Assembly: GCF_025961575.1 (NCBI RefSeq)
Contig: NZ_JAOQNX010000025.1
Coordinates: forward strand, 17,770-81,769
Direction: 5' to 3'
From: Rhodoblastus acidophilus
GTDB lineage: Bacteria > Pseudomonadota > Alphaproteobacteria > Rhizobiales > Beijerinckiaceae
Length of the DNA: 64,000 nucleotides
Made by a program: the position numbers and the translations under genes
Notes under the pieces: model-generated
The model's input: the letters and a program-made list of their open reading frames with translations, nothing else
The model's database searches: none
Told to the model about the DNA's origin: nothing
Part shown: positions 1-6,770 of the stretch, one piece after another
Layout of the letters: each line of letters begins with the position of its first letter
How positions within the stretch are numbered: the first letter of the stretch is position 1

Positions 1-72
1 TTTTTGGTGGGACCTACCCGATGATCGCGGCCTAGCATGAGGCGCGAGTATGGGATATGAAAACGGTTTAGA

Positions 73-398
73 GGCCCCTTGGCGAAATTGGTAGACGCAG
101 CGGACTTGACCCGCGCTTAGGCGCGACCACGAGTGCCCCGGTGGAAACGCCGGGAGTAGAACGACCCAAATTCGGGGAAGCCTCACGGCGGTGCCGTTGG
201 TAATCCCGAGCGAAGCCCTCAGTTTGGGGGAACGTGTAGAGACTAGACGGGTCGCAGCTACGGGTGTCGGCAGACGCCTATGCTGAAGGGATAGTCCAGA
301 CCACAAACGGGGCAACATGTCCCGGCGGCGGAAGCCGTAGCTGGTAAGAAAATCCGCATCCTTCGGGAGTGCCGGTTCGACCCCGGCAGGGGCCACCA
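73..398 (+). tRNA. tRNA-Leu(UAA) interrupted by a group I intron
   Basis: The exons are 73-107 and 349-398. They fold into a complete leucine tRNA: acceptor stem GGCCCCT (73-79) pairs with AGGGGCC (388-394), then discriminator A and an encoded CCA (396-398). The anticodon stem GCGGA/TCCGC (100-104, 353-357) encloses the loop CTT|AAAA, giving anticodon UAA. A class II variable arm (TCCTTCGGGA) and a T-arm with loop TTCGACC (376-382) are present. The break lies between U34 and A35, the position used by the well-known cyanobacterial and plastid tRNA-Leu intron. The gene is followed closely by an integrase gene, and a detached tRNA-Leu(UAA) 3' half lies 1.4 kb downstream, so it may be part of, or the neighbour of, a mobile element. 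Confidence 0.93.
108..348 (+). ncRNA. Group I self-splicing intron in tRNA-Leu(UAA)
   Basis: This is a 241-nt intron without any open reading frame. The upstream exon ends in U (107) and the intron ends in G (348), as group I splicing requires. Conserved core elements appear in order: a Q-like element AATCCCGAGCGAAGCC near 211-227, an R-like element GTAGAGACTAGACGG near 236-250, and an S-like element AAGGGATAGTCC near 286-298. The sequence between R and S can form the P8 hairpin. Size, insertion site and core sequence all resemble the small IC3 introns of bacterial tRNA genes. No homing endonuclease is encoded. The subgroup is inferred from the visible motifs, not from a covariance-model search. 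Confidence 0.9.
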
Positions 399-521
399 AC
401 CTCTTCAAGAAACACGTGACGATGAAGTGTTTTTCATACGTGCAGGCTGTTGTGGCTAAAACCGTGCCCAAATCCCCAAACTCACGAGAGAAAGACAGAG
501 AAAAAATTTTGGAGAAAAGAA

Positions 522-1646
522 TTGACAAACAGAAAACAGTTCAAGGTGAACACGAAAGTTGCACCGCGCGGCAAATCATTTGAAGCCACAATCTCGTGGA
601 CACCTGAAAAAGGCGCCAGCCGCCGGGAGCGAATTTCATTCGCCACCGAAAATGAAGCAGAGATGTGGGCGGCAGAGGCAAAGGTTGCCATCATGCGCGG
701 AGGCGAACCGGATATGCTCGGGCGCGCCCGGAAAGACGATAAGCCCCGAACGCTTGCCGATATGATCGAGTATGTGTTCGCGAACTATTGGAAGGAACAG
801 GCCGGAGGCGAGAAGCAACGCCAAAACGCCTACGCTGTTGCCGACCTCCTTGGCCGCAGCAAGATGCTGTCGAAGATCGGCGCCTTCGAAATCAATAAGG
901 TGACGGCGGAACTCAAAGCCGGTGGCAACTCTGGTGCGACCATCAACCGCAAGCTAGCTGCCCTGCGTCGATGTCTGACCGAAGCGGTCAAGCTCGAAGT
1001 CATTTCCAGCCGCCCGACGTGGAAAAAGCAAAAGGAAACCGAGGGGCGGATTGCCCGCATTTCGCGCGATCTCGAACGTCGGATGCTGGCGTGGTGCAAG
1101 CGGATGAGCTTGGACGACATTCACGATTTCATCCTGTGGTCGATCAAGGTCGGCAGTCGGAACGGCGAATCGTTGAAGATCACGTTCGCCGACGTCAACC
1201 TGCGCGGGAAGACGGCCAACTTTCCCGCCGAGATCACGAAGAACAAGAAGTTCCGCGCAGTCCCTATCGAGCATCCCGCCGTCATCGAGCTTGTCGAGCG
1301 GCGCCGCAAGGCGGCCACGTCCGACGAGCAGCGCATCTTTGCTGGGCTGACAAAGCGTAAGTTCGATGTGCAGTGGGAAAAGATGCGCGAGGCGTTCGAT
1401 CTCGTGGATGATCCTGACTTCGTTCCGCATGTAATTCGCCATGAATTCTGCTCGCGTCTCGCCGAAGCCAACGCAAGCGCGAGCTACATTCAAATGCTGG
1501 CTGGCCACCTGACCCTCGCCGTCAGTCAGCGGTATGTGCATATGTTCGGCAAGGAGGCTCTGGAAGGAGCACGCCGGTTTGTGGACGTGGACGCGGAACC
1601 CGTGTCCAACGTTGTGGCTATGGAAAAGGCTAGGAATCGCAGCTAG
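522..1646 (+). CDS. Tyrosine recombinase / phage-type integrase
   Basis: This is a site-specific DNA recombinase of about 374 residues. The N-terminal part (roughly residues 10-60) has the basic beta-rich look of an Arm-binding domain, followed by a core-binding SAM-like helical segment and a C-terminal catalytic domain. In the catalytic part I see the first Arg region (KVGSRNGESL), the box II signature HVIRHEFCSRLAEAN with H-x-x-R, then GHLTLAVSQRYVHM with the conserved GH and the nucleophilic Tyr. All active-site elements therefore appear intact. The chosen TTG at 522 has GGAG 7 nt upstream; an alternative TTG lies at 450. It probably mediates integration at the tRNA-Leu locus that flanks it, which is inference from position. 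Confidence 0.85.
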   Translation: MTNRKQFKVNTKVAPRGKSFEATISWTPEKGASRRERISFATENEAEMWAAEAKVAIMRGGEPDMLGRARKDDKPRTLADMIEYVFANYWKEQAGGEKQRQNAYAVADLLGRSKMLSKIGAFEINKVTAELKAGGNSGATINRKLAALRRCLTEAVKLEVISSRPTWKKQKETEGRIARISRDLERRMLAWCKRMSLDDIHDFILWSIKVGSRNGESLKITFADVNLRGKTANFPAEITKNKKFRAVPIEHPAVIELVERRRKAATSDEQRIFAGLTKRKFDVQWEKMREAFDLVDDPDFVPHVIRHEFCSRLAEANASASYIQMLAGHLTLAVSQRYVHMFGKEALEGARRFVDVDAEPVSNVVAMEKARNRS

Positions 1647-1791
1647 TTGCGCACGGGGAAGGGGATTGATCCCCTTCCCGCGTTTTGTGGCGGATCGTGC
1701 GAAAACTGTTGCCACAACGGAAGTGATTTATGCGTTAGTGCATATGAAAATTGCGATATTTCAATTAATTGCGCTTGGTCTTTTCCGCTGT

Positions 1792-1854
1792 GCAAGAGAC
1801 TTAAAATCTCTCGGCCGCAAGGCCGTGCCGGTTCGAACCCGGCCGCCCGCACCA
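1792..1854 (+). pseudogene. Detached 3' half of a tRNA-Leu(UAA), candidate attachment site
   Basis: The sequence holds an intact anticodon stem-loop (AGAGA CTTAAAA TCTCT, 1795-1811), a variable arm, a T-arm with loop TTCGAAC (1832-1838), acceptor strand CGCCCGC (1844-1850) and ACCA. No D-arm or matching GCGGGCG 5' strand exists upstream; the bases before 1790 are AT-rich and unrelated. It is therefore a tRNA fragment broken at the anticodon stem, the classical crossover point for tRNA-targeting integrases. The intact partner, if it exists, should lie at the other end of the element, outside this window. Confidence 0.75.
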
Positions 1855-1869
1855 AACGCCAAAGGGTGA

Positions 1870-2064
1870 CTACGCTTGCCCCGATTTTCTTGGCGTATAT
1901 CCGGGCTCCCAAGGTGCGGGACGCCGCGCGACCTCCAGCATGTCCGGCGCCGGAGTCGACTCGCCAAGCGCCGCCAGGAAATCAGCAAACCCTTCCTGGC
2001 TCATTTCGATCACAGCAAATTCCGACGCCGGATCGACATCGGGCTCCGAGCGCGGCTCGCTCAC
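1870..2064 (-). CDS. Small protein resembling the C-terminus of a DUF1778/TacA-type antitoxin
   Basis: This is a 64-residue acidic protein whose GTG start overlaps the stop of the upstream DnaJ-like gene (GTGA), so it is probably translated by coupling. The middle and end (FADFLAALGES, then RRPAPWEPGY) resemble the toxin-binding tail of DUF1778 (TacA) antitoxins, which usually reads F-x-x-F-L-x-x-L-D followed by a P-W-D/E motif. The N-terminal ribbon-helix-helix DNA-binding part of that family is missing, and no GNAT toxin is adjacent. It may be a remnant created at the neighbouring attachment site or an independent small protein. The family link is my pattern reading, not a search result. 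Confidence 0.5.
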   Translation of the reverse strand: MSEPRSEPDVDPASEFAVIEMSQEGFADFLAALGESTPAPDMLEVARRPAPWEPGYTPRKSGQA

Positions 2065-3023
2065 TTCGCTAACTCCACCCTCGGATCATAGGGCTGCTTC
2101 GCCTGCATCTTCTTCGCCACCTCCTGCAGTTCGGCCCAGTCGCCGTCCGGCAGGGTGATGCGCAGCGTGATCAGCAGGTCGCCCGCGGCATGTCCGCCCG
2201 ACGCCGGCAGGCCCTTGCCGCGCAACCGCAGCGTCTTGCCGGAATTGCTCTTCGGCGGCAGGGTCAGCTCGACCTTGCCGCCCAGCGTCGGCGCCTCGAC
2301 TTTGCCGCCCAGCACCGCCTCGTAAAGAGTCACGGGCAGGTCCAGCCGGAGGTCGCGGCCGTCGACGCGGAAATGCGGATGCTTCTGAATATGCACCGTC
2401 ACCAGCGCATCGCCGGGCGGGCCGCCGCCCGGGCCGGCCTGGCCCTGGCCGCGCAGACGGATCTGCTTGCCCTCTTCGACGCCGGCGGGAACGTTGACCT
2501 CGAGCGTCTTGCCGGCGGGGGTGAGCACGCGGGCCTTGCCGCCGTGCAAAGCGGTTTCCAGCGACACATAGGTTTCGAGCGTGACATCCGCGCCGGGTTG
2601 CGGACGCGCCTGACCCGCGCCGGGGCCGCTAGCGCCACGCCCGCGGCCGCGTCCCCCCATGCCGAACAGGTCGGAGAAAATATCCGCCGCGTCGAAGGGC
2701 GCGCCGCCGCCGAAATTGAAATCGAAATGCGACCCGCCGGGACCGCCGCCAGCACCGCCGCGTCGAAACCCGCCGCCGGGAAAACCTTCAAACCCGCGCG
2801 GCTTGCCGTCCGCGTCGATCTCGCCTCGGTCGAAGGCGGCGCGCTTTTTCTCGTCGCCGAGAATTTCGTAAGCCGAATTGACTTCGGCGAATTTCGCCTG
2901 CGCCTTGGGGTCGTTCGGATTCTGGTCGGGATGGTGCTGTTTGGCGAGTTTCCGGAACGCCTTCTTCACATCCGCCTGCGGGGCGTCCTTGGCCACGCCG
3001 AGTATCTGGTAGGGATCGCGCAT
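2061..3023 (-). CDS. DnaJ/CbpA-like co-chaperone (J-domain plus C-terminal substrate domain)
   Basis: This is a 320-residue Hsp40-type co-chaperone that should stimulate the ATPase of DnaK in the cytoplasm. An N-terminal J-domain (residues 1-65) carries the essential HPD motif (KQHHPDQN). A Gly/Phe-rich linker with GGGFRRGG, GGGPGG and GMGGRGRGRG stretches runs to about residue 130, followed by the two beta-sandwich substrate-binding subdomains. The four Cys-rich zinc-binding repeats of true DnaJ are absent, so it belongs to the CbpA-like class. I chose the ATG giving MRDPYQILGV, the usual family start; an in-frame ATG lies five codons upstream. It is transcribed leftwards and coupled to the small gene at its end. 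Confidence 0.88.
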   Translation of the reverse strand: MRDPYQILGVAKDAPQADVKKAFRKLAKQHHPDQNPNDPKAQAKFAEVNSAYEILGDEKKRAAFDRGEIDADGKPRGFEGFPGGGFRRGGAGGGPGGSHFDFNFGGGAPFDAADIFSDLFGMGGRGRGRGASGPGAGQARPQPGADVTLETYVSLETALHGGKARVLTPAGKTLEVNVPAGVEEGKQIRLRGQGQAGPGGGPPGDALVTVHIQKHPHFRVDGRDLRLDLPVTLYEAVLGGKVEAPTLGGKVELTLPPKSNSGKTLRLRGKGLPASGGHAAGDLLITLRITLPDGDWAELQEVAKKMQAKQPYDPRVELAK

Positions 3024-3146
3024 TGTCCTAAAGCCCATCTGGCAGCCGGTCCGCGAGCGGCCCCGGCGTCCTGTCTTCTGTCATCATGTGGTCTTGAACG
3101 CGGCCGAGCGCAAGGGGCGTGCGCCGGGCGCCGCAGGCAGGCCTCA

Positions 3147-3620
3147 TCAGCCCTTGCGGAACTCGGTCAGCGTCCACATCGCGTCCTTGTCGCGGCAGGC
3201 GGCGCCGGAATCCGATTCCGGCCCGGCCGCTGTGTCGAAACGCGCGGAAAATTTTCGGCAGATCAGCCCGTTTTCCGGATAGGCGAAGCCGACCGGCGTC
3301 ACCGTTCCATGGGCCTTGCTCACCGGATTGCTCCAGGCGACGCTCGCGCCATTGCCCTGGGGGTCGAGCGCGATGCCGAGCGCGCCCATGGCGCGGCGCC
3401 TGTCCTCCTCGTCGAGCGCGGCGGGCAAAGCGGGGCGCGCCGGCGCCGCGGCCGGCGGAATGGCGCCGGTCGCCGTCATGTCCACGTCGGGACTGAGCGG
3501 CGTGGCGACCGAGCATCCGCACAGGGCGAAGGGAATCATCACCGTCGCGCGCAAGACCGCAAAAAAATGCAGCCCGCGCGTCGGTGTTTTGCTAGGAAGA
3601 AGGCGCGAACGTGCAAGCAA
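3147..3620 (-). CDS. RT0821/Lpp0805-like (17-kDa surface antigen family) lipoprotein
   Basis: This is a predicted lipoprotein of up to 157 residues. A hydrophobic stretch ends in the lipobox-like LCGC (about residues 33-36), which would place the lipidated Cys at the start of the mature protein. A Pro/Ala-rich linker follows, and then a compact C-terminal domain with GTVTPVGFAYPENGLICRKF and CRDKDAMWTLTEF. Those motifs are typical of the small outer-membrane proteins related to rickettsial 17-kDa antigen that are common in Hyphomicrobiales. The exact start is uncertain; an internal ATG (residue 28) would leave too short a signal peptide. The gene is divergent from pdxH with only 37 bp between, so promoters must overlap. 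Confidence 0.6.
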   Translation of the reverse strand: MLARSRLLPSKTPTRGLHFFAVLRATVMIPFALCGCSVATPLSPDVDMTATGAIPPAAAPARPALPAALDEEDRRRAMGALGIALDPQGNGASVAWSNPVSKAHGTVTPVGFAYPENGLICRKFSARFDTAAGPESDSGAACRDKDAMWTLTEFRKG

Positions 3621-3657
3621 GCGGGCGTAATCCGTACACAGACTTGAGCATCATCCA

Positions 3658-4272
3658 ATGAACGCGTTAATGGCGGGTAACCTTAAGCCGGAGCATGAGC
3701 CCTTTGGTCTGTTCGCGCGCTGGATGGAGGAGGCGCGGGCCAAGGAAATCAACGATCCCGAGGCCATGTGCCTGGCGAGCGTGGACAAAAACGGCCTGCC
3801 CAACGCCCGCATGGTCCTGCTGCGCGGATATGACGAGCGCGGCTTCGTCTTCTACACCAATCGCGAAAGCGCCAAGGGCGGCGAGCTCGAATCACATCCC
3901 ATGGCCGCCGGCGTTCTGCACTGGAAAAGCCTGCGCAAACAGTTCCGCTTTCGCGGGCCGGTCGAACATGTGACGGAGGCCGAATCGGACCTTTATTTCG
4001 CCGGCCGGCCGCGCGACAGCCGCATCGGCGCCTGGGCCAGCGCGCAATCGCGGCCGCTGGAGAGCCGATTCGCCCTGGAAAAGGCGGTGGCGGCGCAGGC
4101 CGCGCGCTTCGGCCTCGGCGAAGTCCCGCGCCCGCCGCATTGGGGCGGCTATCGCATCCGCCCCGTCGAAATCGAGTTCTGGACGGACAAGCCGTTCCGC
4201 CTGCACGAACGCCTGTGCTACCGCCGCGCCGCGCCGCAGGGCGACTGGAGTTGCGAGGCGCTCTATCCATGA
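3658..4272 (+). CDS. pdxH: Pyridoxamine/pyridoxine 5'-phosphate oxidase
   Basis: PdxH oxidises pyridoxine- or pyridoxamine-5'-phosphate to pyridoxal 5'-phosphate using FMN and oxygen, the last step of vitamin B6 synthesis and salvage. The 204-residue length is normal for the family. Visible family features are the FMN-binding segment [17 protein letters not shown], the [11 protein letters not shown] segment, the [11 protein letters not shown] motif and the C-terminal PLP/FMN-dimer motif ending in LYP. It is the first gene of a three-gene block; its stop codon overlaps the start of the NUDIX gene (ATGA). An alternative ATG occurs at 3670. Confidence 0.93.
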   Translation: MNALMAGNLKPEHEPFGLFARWMEEARAKEINDPEAMCLASVDKNGLPNARMVLLRGYDERGFVFYTNRESAKGGELESHPMAAGVLHWKSLRKQFRFRGPVEHVTEAESDLYFAGRPRDSRIGAWASAQSRPLESRFALEKAVAAQAARFGLGEVPRPPHWGGYRIRPVEIEFWTDKPFRLHERLCYRRAAPQGDWSCEALYP

Positions 4273-4715
4273 GCGGATCGCGCCGTCACTACCCCGACCA
4301 CCCCGCGGTGGCGGTGAGCATCGCCGTGTTTCGCGAGGGCGAGGTGTTGCTGGCGACCCGCACCGCCGCGCCCTATCGCAATGTGTTCACCCTGCCGGGC
4401 GGGCTGGTCGAAACCGGCGAATCGCTGGAGCAGGCGGCCTTGCGCGAATTGCGTGAGGAGACCGGGGTCATCGCCGAAATCGCCGGTTTCAACCAGCCGG
4501 TCGAGCATATCGAGCGCGATTCGGCGGGGCGGGTGGAGCGCCATTACGTCATTCTGTCCTTCGCGGCGCGCTGGCTGGCGGGCGAAGGCAAGCCGAGCGC
4601 CGAGGCCGGCGAAATCCTGTGGCGGCGTCCCGACGATCTCGCCGATCTCGCGCTGACGCCGCGCGTCGCGCATGTGATCGCAGACGCGCACAAACTGGTG
4701 GAGCGCGGTCGATGA
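4269..4715 (+). CDS. NUDIX hydrolase
   Basis: This is a 148-residue NUDIX-fold pyrophosphatase that should hydrolyse a nucleoside diphosphate linked to another moiety. The NUDIX box starts at about residue 44 ([18 protein letters not shown], then REETGV) and preserves the G-x5-E-x7-REUxEExGU pattern that binds the catalytic metals. The substrate cannot be told from sequence; the size and the lead-in ([18 protein letters not shown]) resemble ADP-ribose-type members. The start overlaps the pdxH stop by ATGA and its own stop overlaps the next start by ATGA, so the three genes form one translationally coupled operon. Confidence 0.88.
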   Translation: MSGSRRHYPDHPAVAVSIAVFREGEVLLATRTAAPYRNVFTLPGGLVETGESLEQAALRELREETGVIAEIAGFNQPVEHIERDSAGRVERHYVILSFAARWLAGEGKPSAEAGEILWRRPDDLADLALTPRVAHVIADAHKLVERGR

Positions 4716-5251
4716 GGGCGCGTATCGCCTTGCCCGTGCTGCTGGCCGCGCTGCTGACCTCGGAGCCCGCGCCGGCGCAATTCTTCCAGTTCTTCAACCC
4801 GCAGCCGGCGCGGCCCCCGGTCGCCGCGCCGCCGCCGCGCGAGGCCAAGCCGAAACCGAAGAAGCCGCGCGCCAAACAGGAGCAGCGCCGGCCCGTCGCC
4901 AAGGCCGAACCGAAAAAGCCGGATGCGCCCAAGGTCGAGGGGCCGCCGCCGCCGTTCGAGCCGCAGCTCCTGCGTCTCTCCGAGATCATGGGCGCGCTGG
5001 CGGTGCTCGACCCGCTCTGCGGCGACAGCGGCAAGGCCGGCTGGCGCGACAATATGCAGAAACTGATGGACGCCCAGGAGTCCGGCCCCATGCAGCGCGA
5101 GCGTCTCGCCGGCGCCTATAATCGCGGCCTGCGCGGCTACACCTATTTCCATCGGCGCTGCACCGATGGCGCGGAGCTGGCGCGGGTCCGGCTGATGGAC
5201 GAAGGTGGGCGGCTCGCCCACGAGATCGCCACGACCTACCGCGAAAGATAG
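4712..5251 (+). CDS. TIGR02301-family secreted protein
   Basis: This is a 179-residue protein of a conserved family restricted to alphaproteobacteria and of unknown function. A signal peptide occupies residues 1 to about 23 (cleavage after APAQ). A long Pro/Lys/Ala-rich linker follows (about 30-75), which may span or bind peptidoglycan. The conserved C-terminal domain contains LSEIMGALAVLDPLC, WRDNM and YNRGLRGYTYFHRRC; the two Cys may form a disulfide. It is the last gene of the pdxH-nudix block, joined by an ATGA overlap. The family assignment rests on the characteristic motif string in the last 100 residues. Confidence 0.8.
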   Translation: MRARIALPVLLAALLTSEPAPAQFFQFFNPQPARPPVAAPPPREAKPKPKKPRAKQEQRRPVAKAEPKKPDAPKVEGPPPPFEPQLLRLSEIMGALAVLDPLCGDSGKAGWRDNMQKLMDAQESGPMQRERLAGAYNRGLRGYTYFHRRCTDGAELARVRLMDEGGRLAHEIATTYRER

Positions 5252-5314
5252 TCCGATCAAGGCGTTGGCGCGATTTCGGCCGATGCGCGCCGCACGAGCC
5301 GGGCGGAAAAAATG

Positions 5315-5329
5315 TTAACCGTTTATTAA
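5315..5329 (+). promoter_or_regulatory. CtrA-like binding site
   Basis: The sequence TTAACCGTTTATTAA contains two TTAA half-sites separated by exactly 7 bp (TTAA-N7-TTAA), the consensus for the alphaproteobacterial cell-cycle regulator CtrA. It lies 44 bp upstream of the ATG of the small gene at 5373, a typical promoter position. The match is exact to the core consensus, but a 15-bp AT-rich match could occur by chance. Confidence 0.5.
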
Positions 5330-5372
5330 GACCCTGCTCGCCACCGCCGGCTTTGACGGCTAAGCTTTGTCC

Positions 5373-5636
5373 ATGATGACCCCGAACGATTCTGAAGACG
5401 ATGTCGAGCTGACCGGCGCCGAGGACGAGCGCCGCGCGGCTCTGGCCTTTGTCACCGAGGCCTTTGCCGAAGCCATTCTGTCGGGCGTCGAAAGCGAAAG
5501 CTTCGCTCATGCCGCCCTGTTCGCCGCCTTGCAGGAGCTGGTCGAGACCTATGGCGAGGACGCGGTCGCGGCCTTCGCCTCGCGCCTGCCGCAGCGGATC
5601 ACCTCCGGCGAGTTCACGGTCGCGCTGAAACACTGA
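5373..5636 (+). CDS. Small conserved hypothetical protein, possibly CtrA-regulated
   Basis: This is an acidic 87-residue protein with no membrane segment or signal. It is predicted to be almost wholly helical (AALAFVTEAFAEAILSGVES, then ALFAALQELVETYGEDAVAAF). I do not recognise a named family. Two features argue that it is a real gene: good alphaproteobacterial codon use, and a TTAA-N7-TTAA element just upstream. ATG at 5373 was preferred to a TTG two codons earlier. It stands alone between the pdxH operon and a convergent sigma-like gene. Confidence 0.65.
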   Translation: MMTPNDSEDDVELTGAEDERRAALAFVTEAFAEAILSGVESESFAHAALFAALQELVETYGEDAVAAFASRLPQRITSGEFTVALKH

Positions 5637-5663
5637 GGCGAGACCTCTGAGGCCAATCGCGCC

Positions 5664-6479
5664 TCAGCGGGCGGCGGCCGACCGGGGCGCGCCCGCGAGC
5701 CAGGCGAACACGCTTTTCAACGATCTTTTTCCGCGCAGGTCGCGCCGAACCGGCGTGAGCCGCGAAAAATCCAGCGTCGCCGGCAGTTTTTCGGCCTCGA
5801 GCGTGGCGAAGGCGCCGCGCAGACGCTCCGCCCCCCGGCGCCAATCTTCCACCCGTCGCGCCGCCTCTTCATCTTGCTCCAGAAGGCCGGCGATTTCCGC
5901 GCGCCGCGCGGGATCGAGCCGATCGTCGGCAAAAAGGTGCAAATCCACCTCGGCGACGCCGCAAGCGGTGCGCAGGTGCGAAAGCCGCCGCCCCGAAATT
6001 TCGCTCGACAGTTCGGCGCGGGCGCGGGCGAGGCCCGCGAGCGCCTGGGCGGCGCTGATGTCGAGCACGGCGGCGATGTCCTCGTGACCGAGCCGCTCCA
6101 GCGCGGCGAGAGCGAGCAGCGCCCGCGACTCGAAGGACAAGCGCGGCAGCGCCCGCGCTTCGGGCGACCAGGGGAAATGCCGGCCGCCGCCGCAGGCCGC
6201 CGCGCCTGCGCCTTGGGCGGCCACGTCGCGCGCCAGCCGGGTGAGGCGGCGCAGCATGGCGAGCCGCAGCGCGCCCGAATGTTGCGCAGAATGTTGGGTT
6301 GAGCCTTGCAGCAGTCCGGCGCGCCAGAAACTCAGCAGGGTCGCCTGGGCGAGATCGTCGGCGTCCTGGTCGGCGCGGCTGCGCGAACAGGCGCGCGCCC
6401 CCGCCACCGGCCAGCGGCCGAGCACGGCATGGGCGTAACGCCGCAGGGAAAGAGCCAGACCGGCCACACTCTCGCGCAT
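5664..6479 (-). CDS. Sigma-70-like protein fused to an anti-sigma-like domain
   Basis: This is a 271-residue protein in two parts. Residues 38-54 (DQDADDLAQATLLSFWR) look like sigma region 2. Residues 116-155 (FESRALLALAALERLGHED and the helix-turn-helix AAVLDISAAQALAGLARAR) look like sigma region 4. From about residue 178, VDLHLFADDRLDPARRAEIA and the following EEAARRVEDWRRGAERL resemble the N-terminal domain of ECF anti-sigma factors, but the Cys ligands of the zinc-binding type are missing and there is no membrane helix. The protein could be a sigma factor held inactive in cis or a degenerate regulator. It faces away from fabI and is monocistronic. Confidence 0.68.
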   Translation of the reverse strand: MRESVAGLALSLRRYAHAVLGRWPVAGARACSRSRADQDADDLAQATLLSFWRAGLLQGSTQHSAQHSGALRLAMLRRLTRLARDVAAQGAGAAACGGGRHFPWSPEARALPRLSFESRALLALAALERLGHEDIAAVLDISAAQALAGLARARAELSSEISGRRLSHLRTACGVAEVDLHLFADDRLDPARRAEIAGLLEQDEEAARRVEDWRRGAERLRGAFATLEAEKLPATLDFSRLTPVRRDLRGKRSLKSVFAWLAGAPRSAAAR

Positions 6480-6770
6480 GGCGCAAACCGCCCCTTGCTT
6501 AAGTCCACGCCCGAAGGATCGAAACGCGGTTCACAAATCGTTAAGAATTAATAAACTGATTCACGCGTCCCCGCCAGACGGCGACAGCGCCAGCGCGCGT
6601 TTTCGCCTGTGACAGGGCGTGACGGCGGGGCGCTGGCGTCCCCGCTCTTGCTTCCGGCGCCCGGCGCGGGTAAATGCCGCGAACGCGCAATTGTGGACCC
6701 GACGCGGCGAATCGGCCGACGCCCCAAAGGCGCCGCTCGCGCCACGCGGAACCGACGATCAGGATTGTTC

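Larger units (their letters stand above)
399..1854 (+). mobile_element. Integrase-bearing end or remnant of a tRNA-Leu-targeted element
   Basis: The interval between the intron-bearing tRNA-Leu(UAA) and a loose tRNA-Leu(UAA) 3' half holds only a tyrosine recombinase gene. Tyrosine recombinases of genomic islands commonly target tRNA 3' halves, so a tRNA fragment next to an integrase is the expected footprint. Two readings fit. In the first, the element extends leftwards out of the window and carries the intron tRNA as cargo. In the second, this is a deleted 1.4-kb remnant. The two tRNA 3' ends share the anticodon loop and the T-arm block but have different acceptor stems, so they are not a simple attL/attR direct repeat. 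Confidence 0.5.

Noticed and set aside
1792..1854. A complete second tRNA-Leu gene
   Set aside because: There is no D-arm and no 5' acceptor strand to pair with CGCCCGC in the preceding 100 bp.
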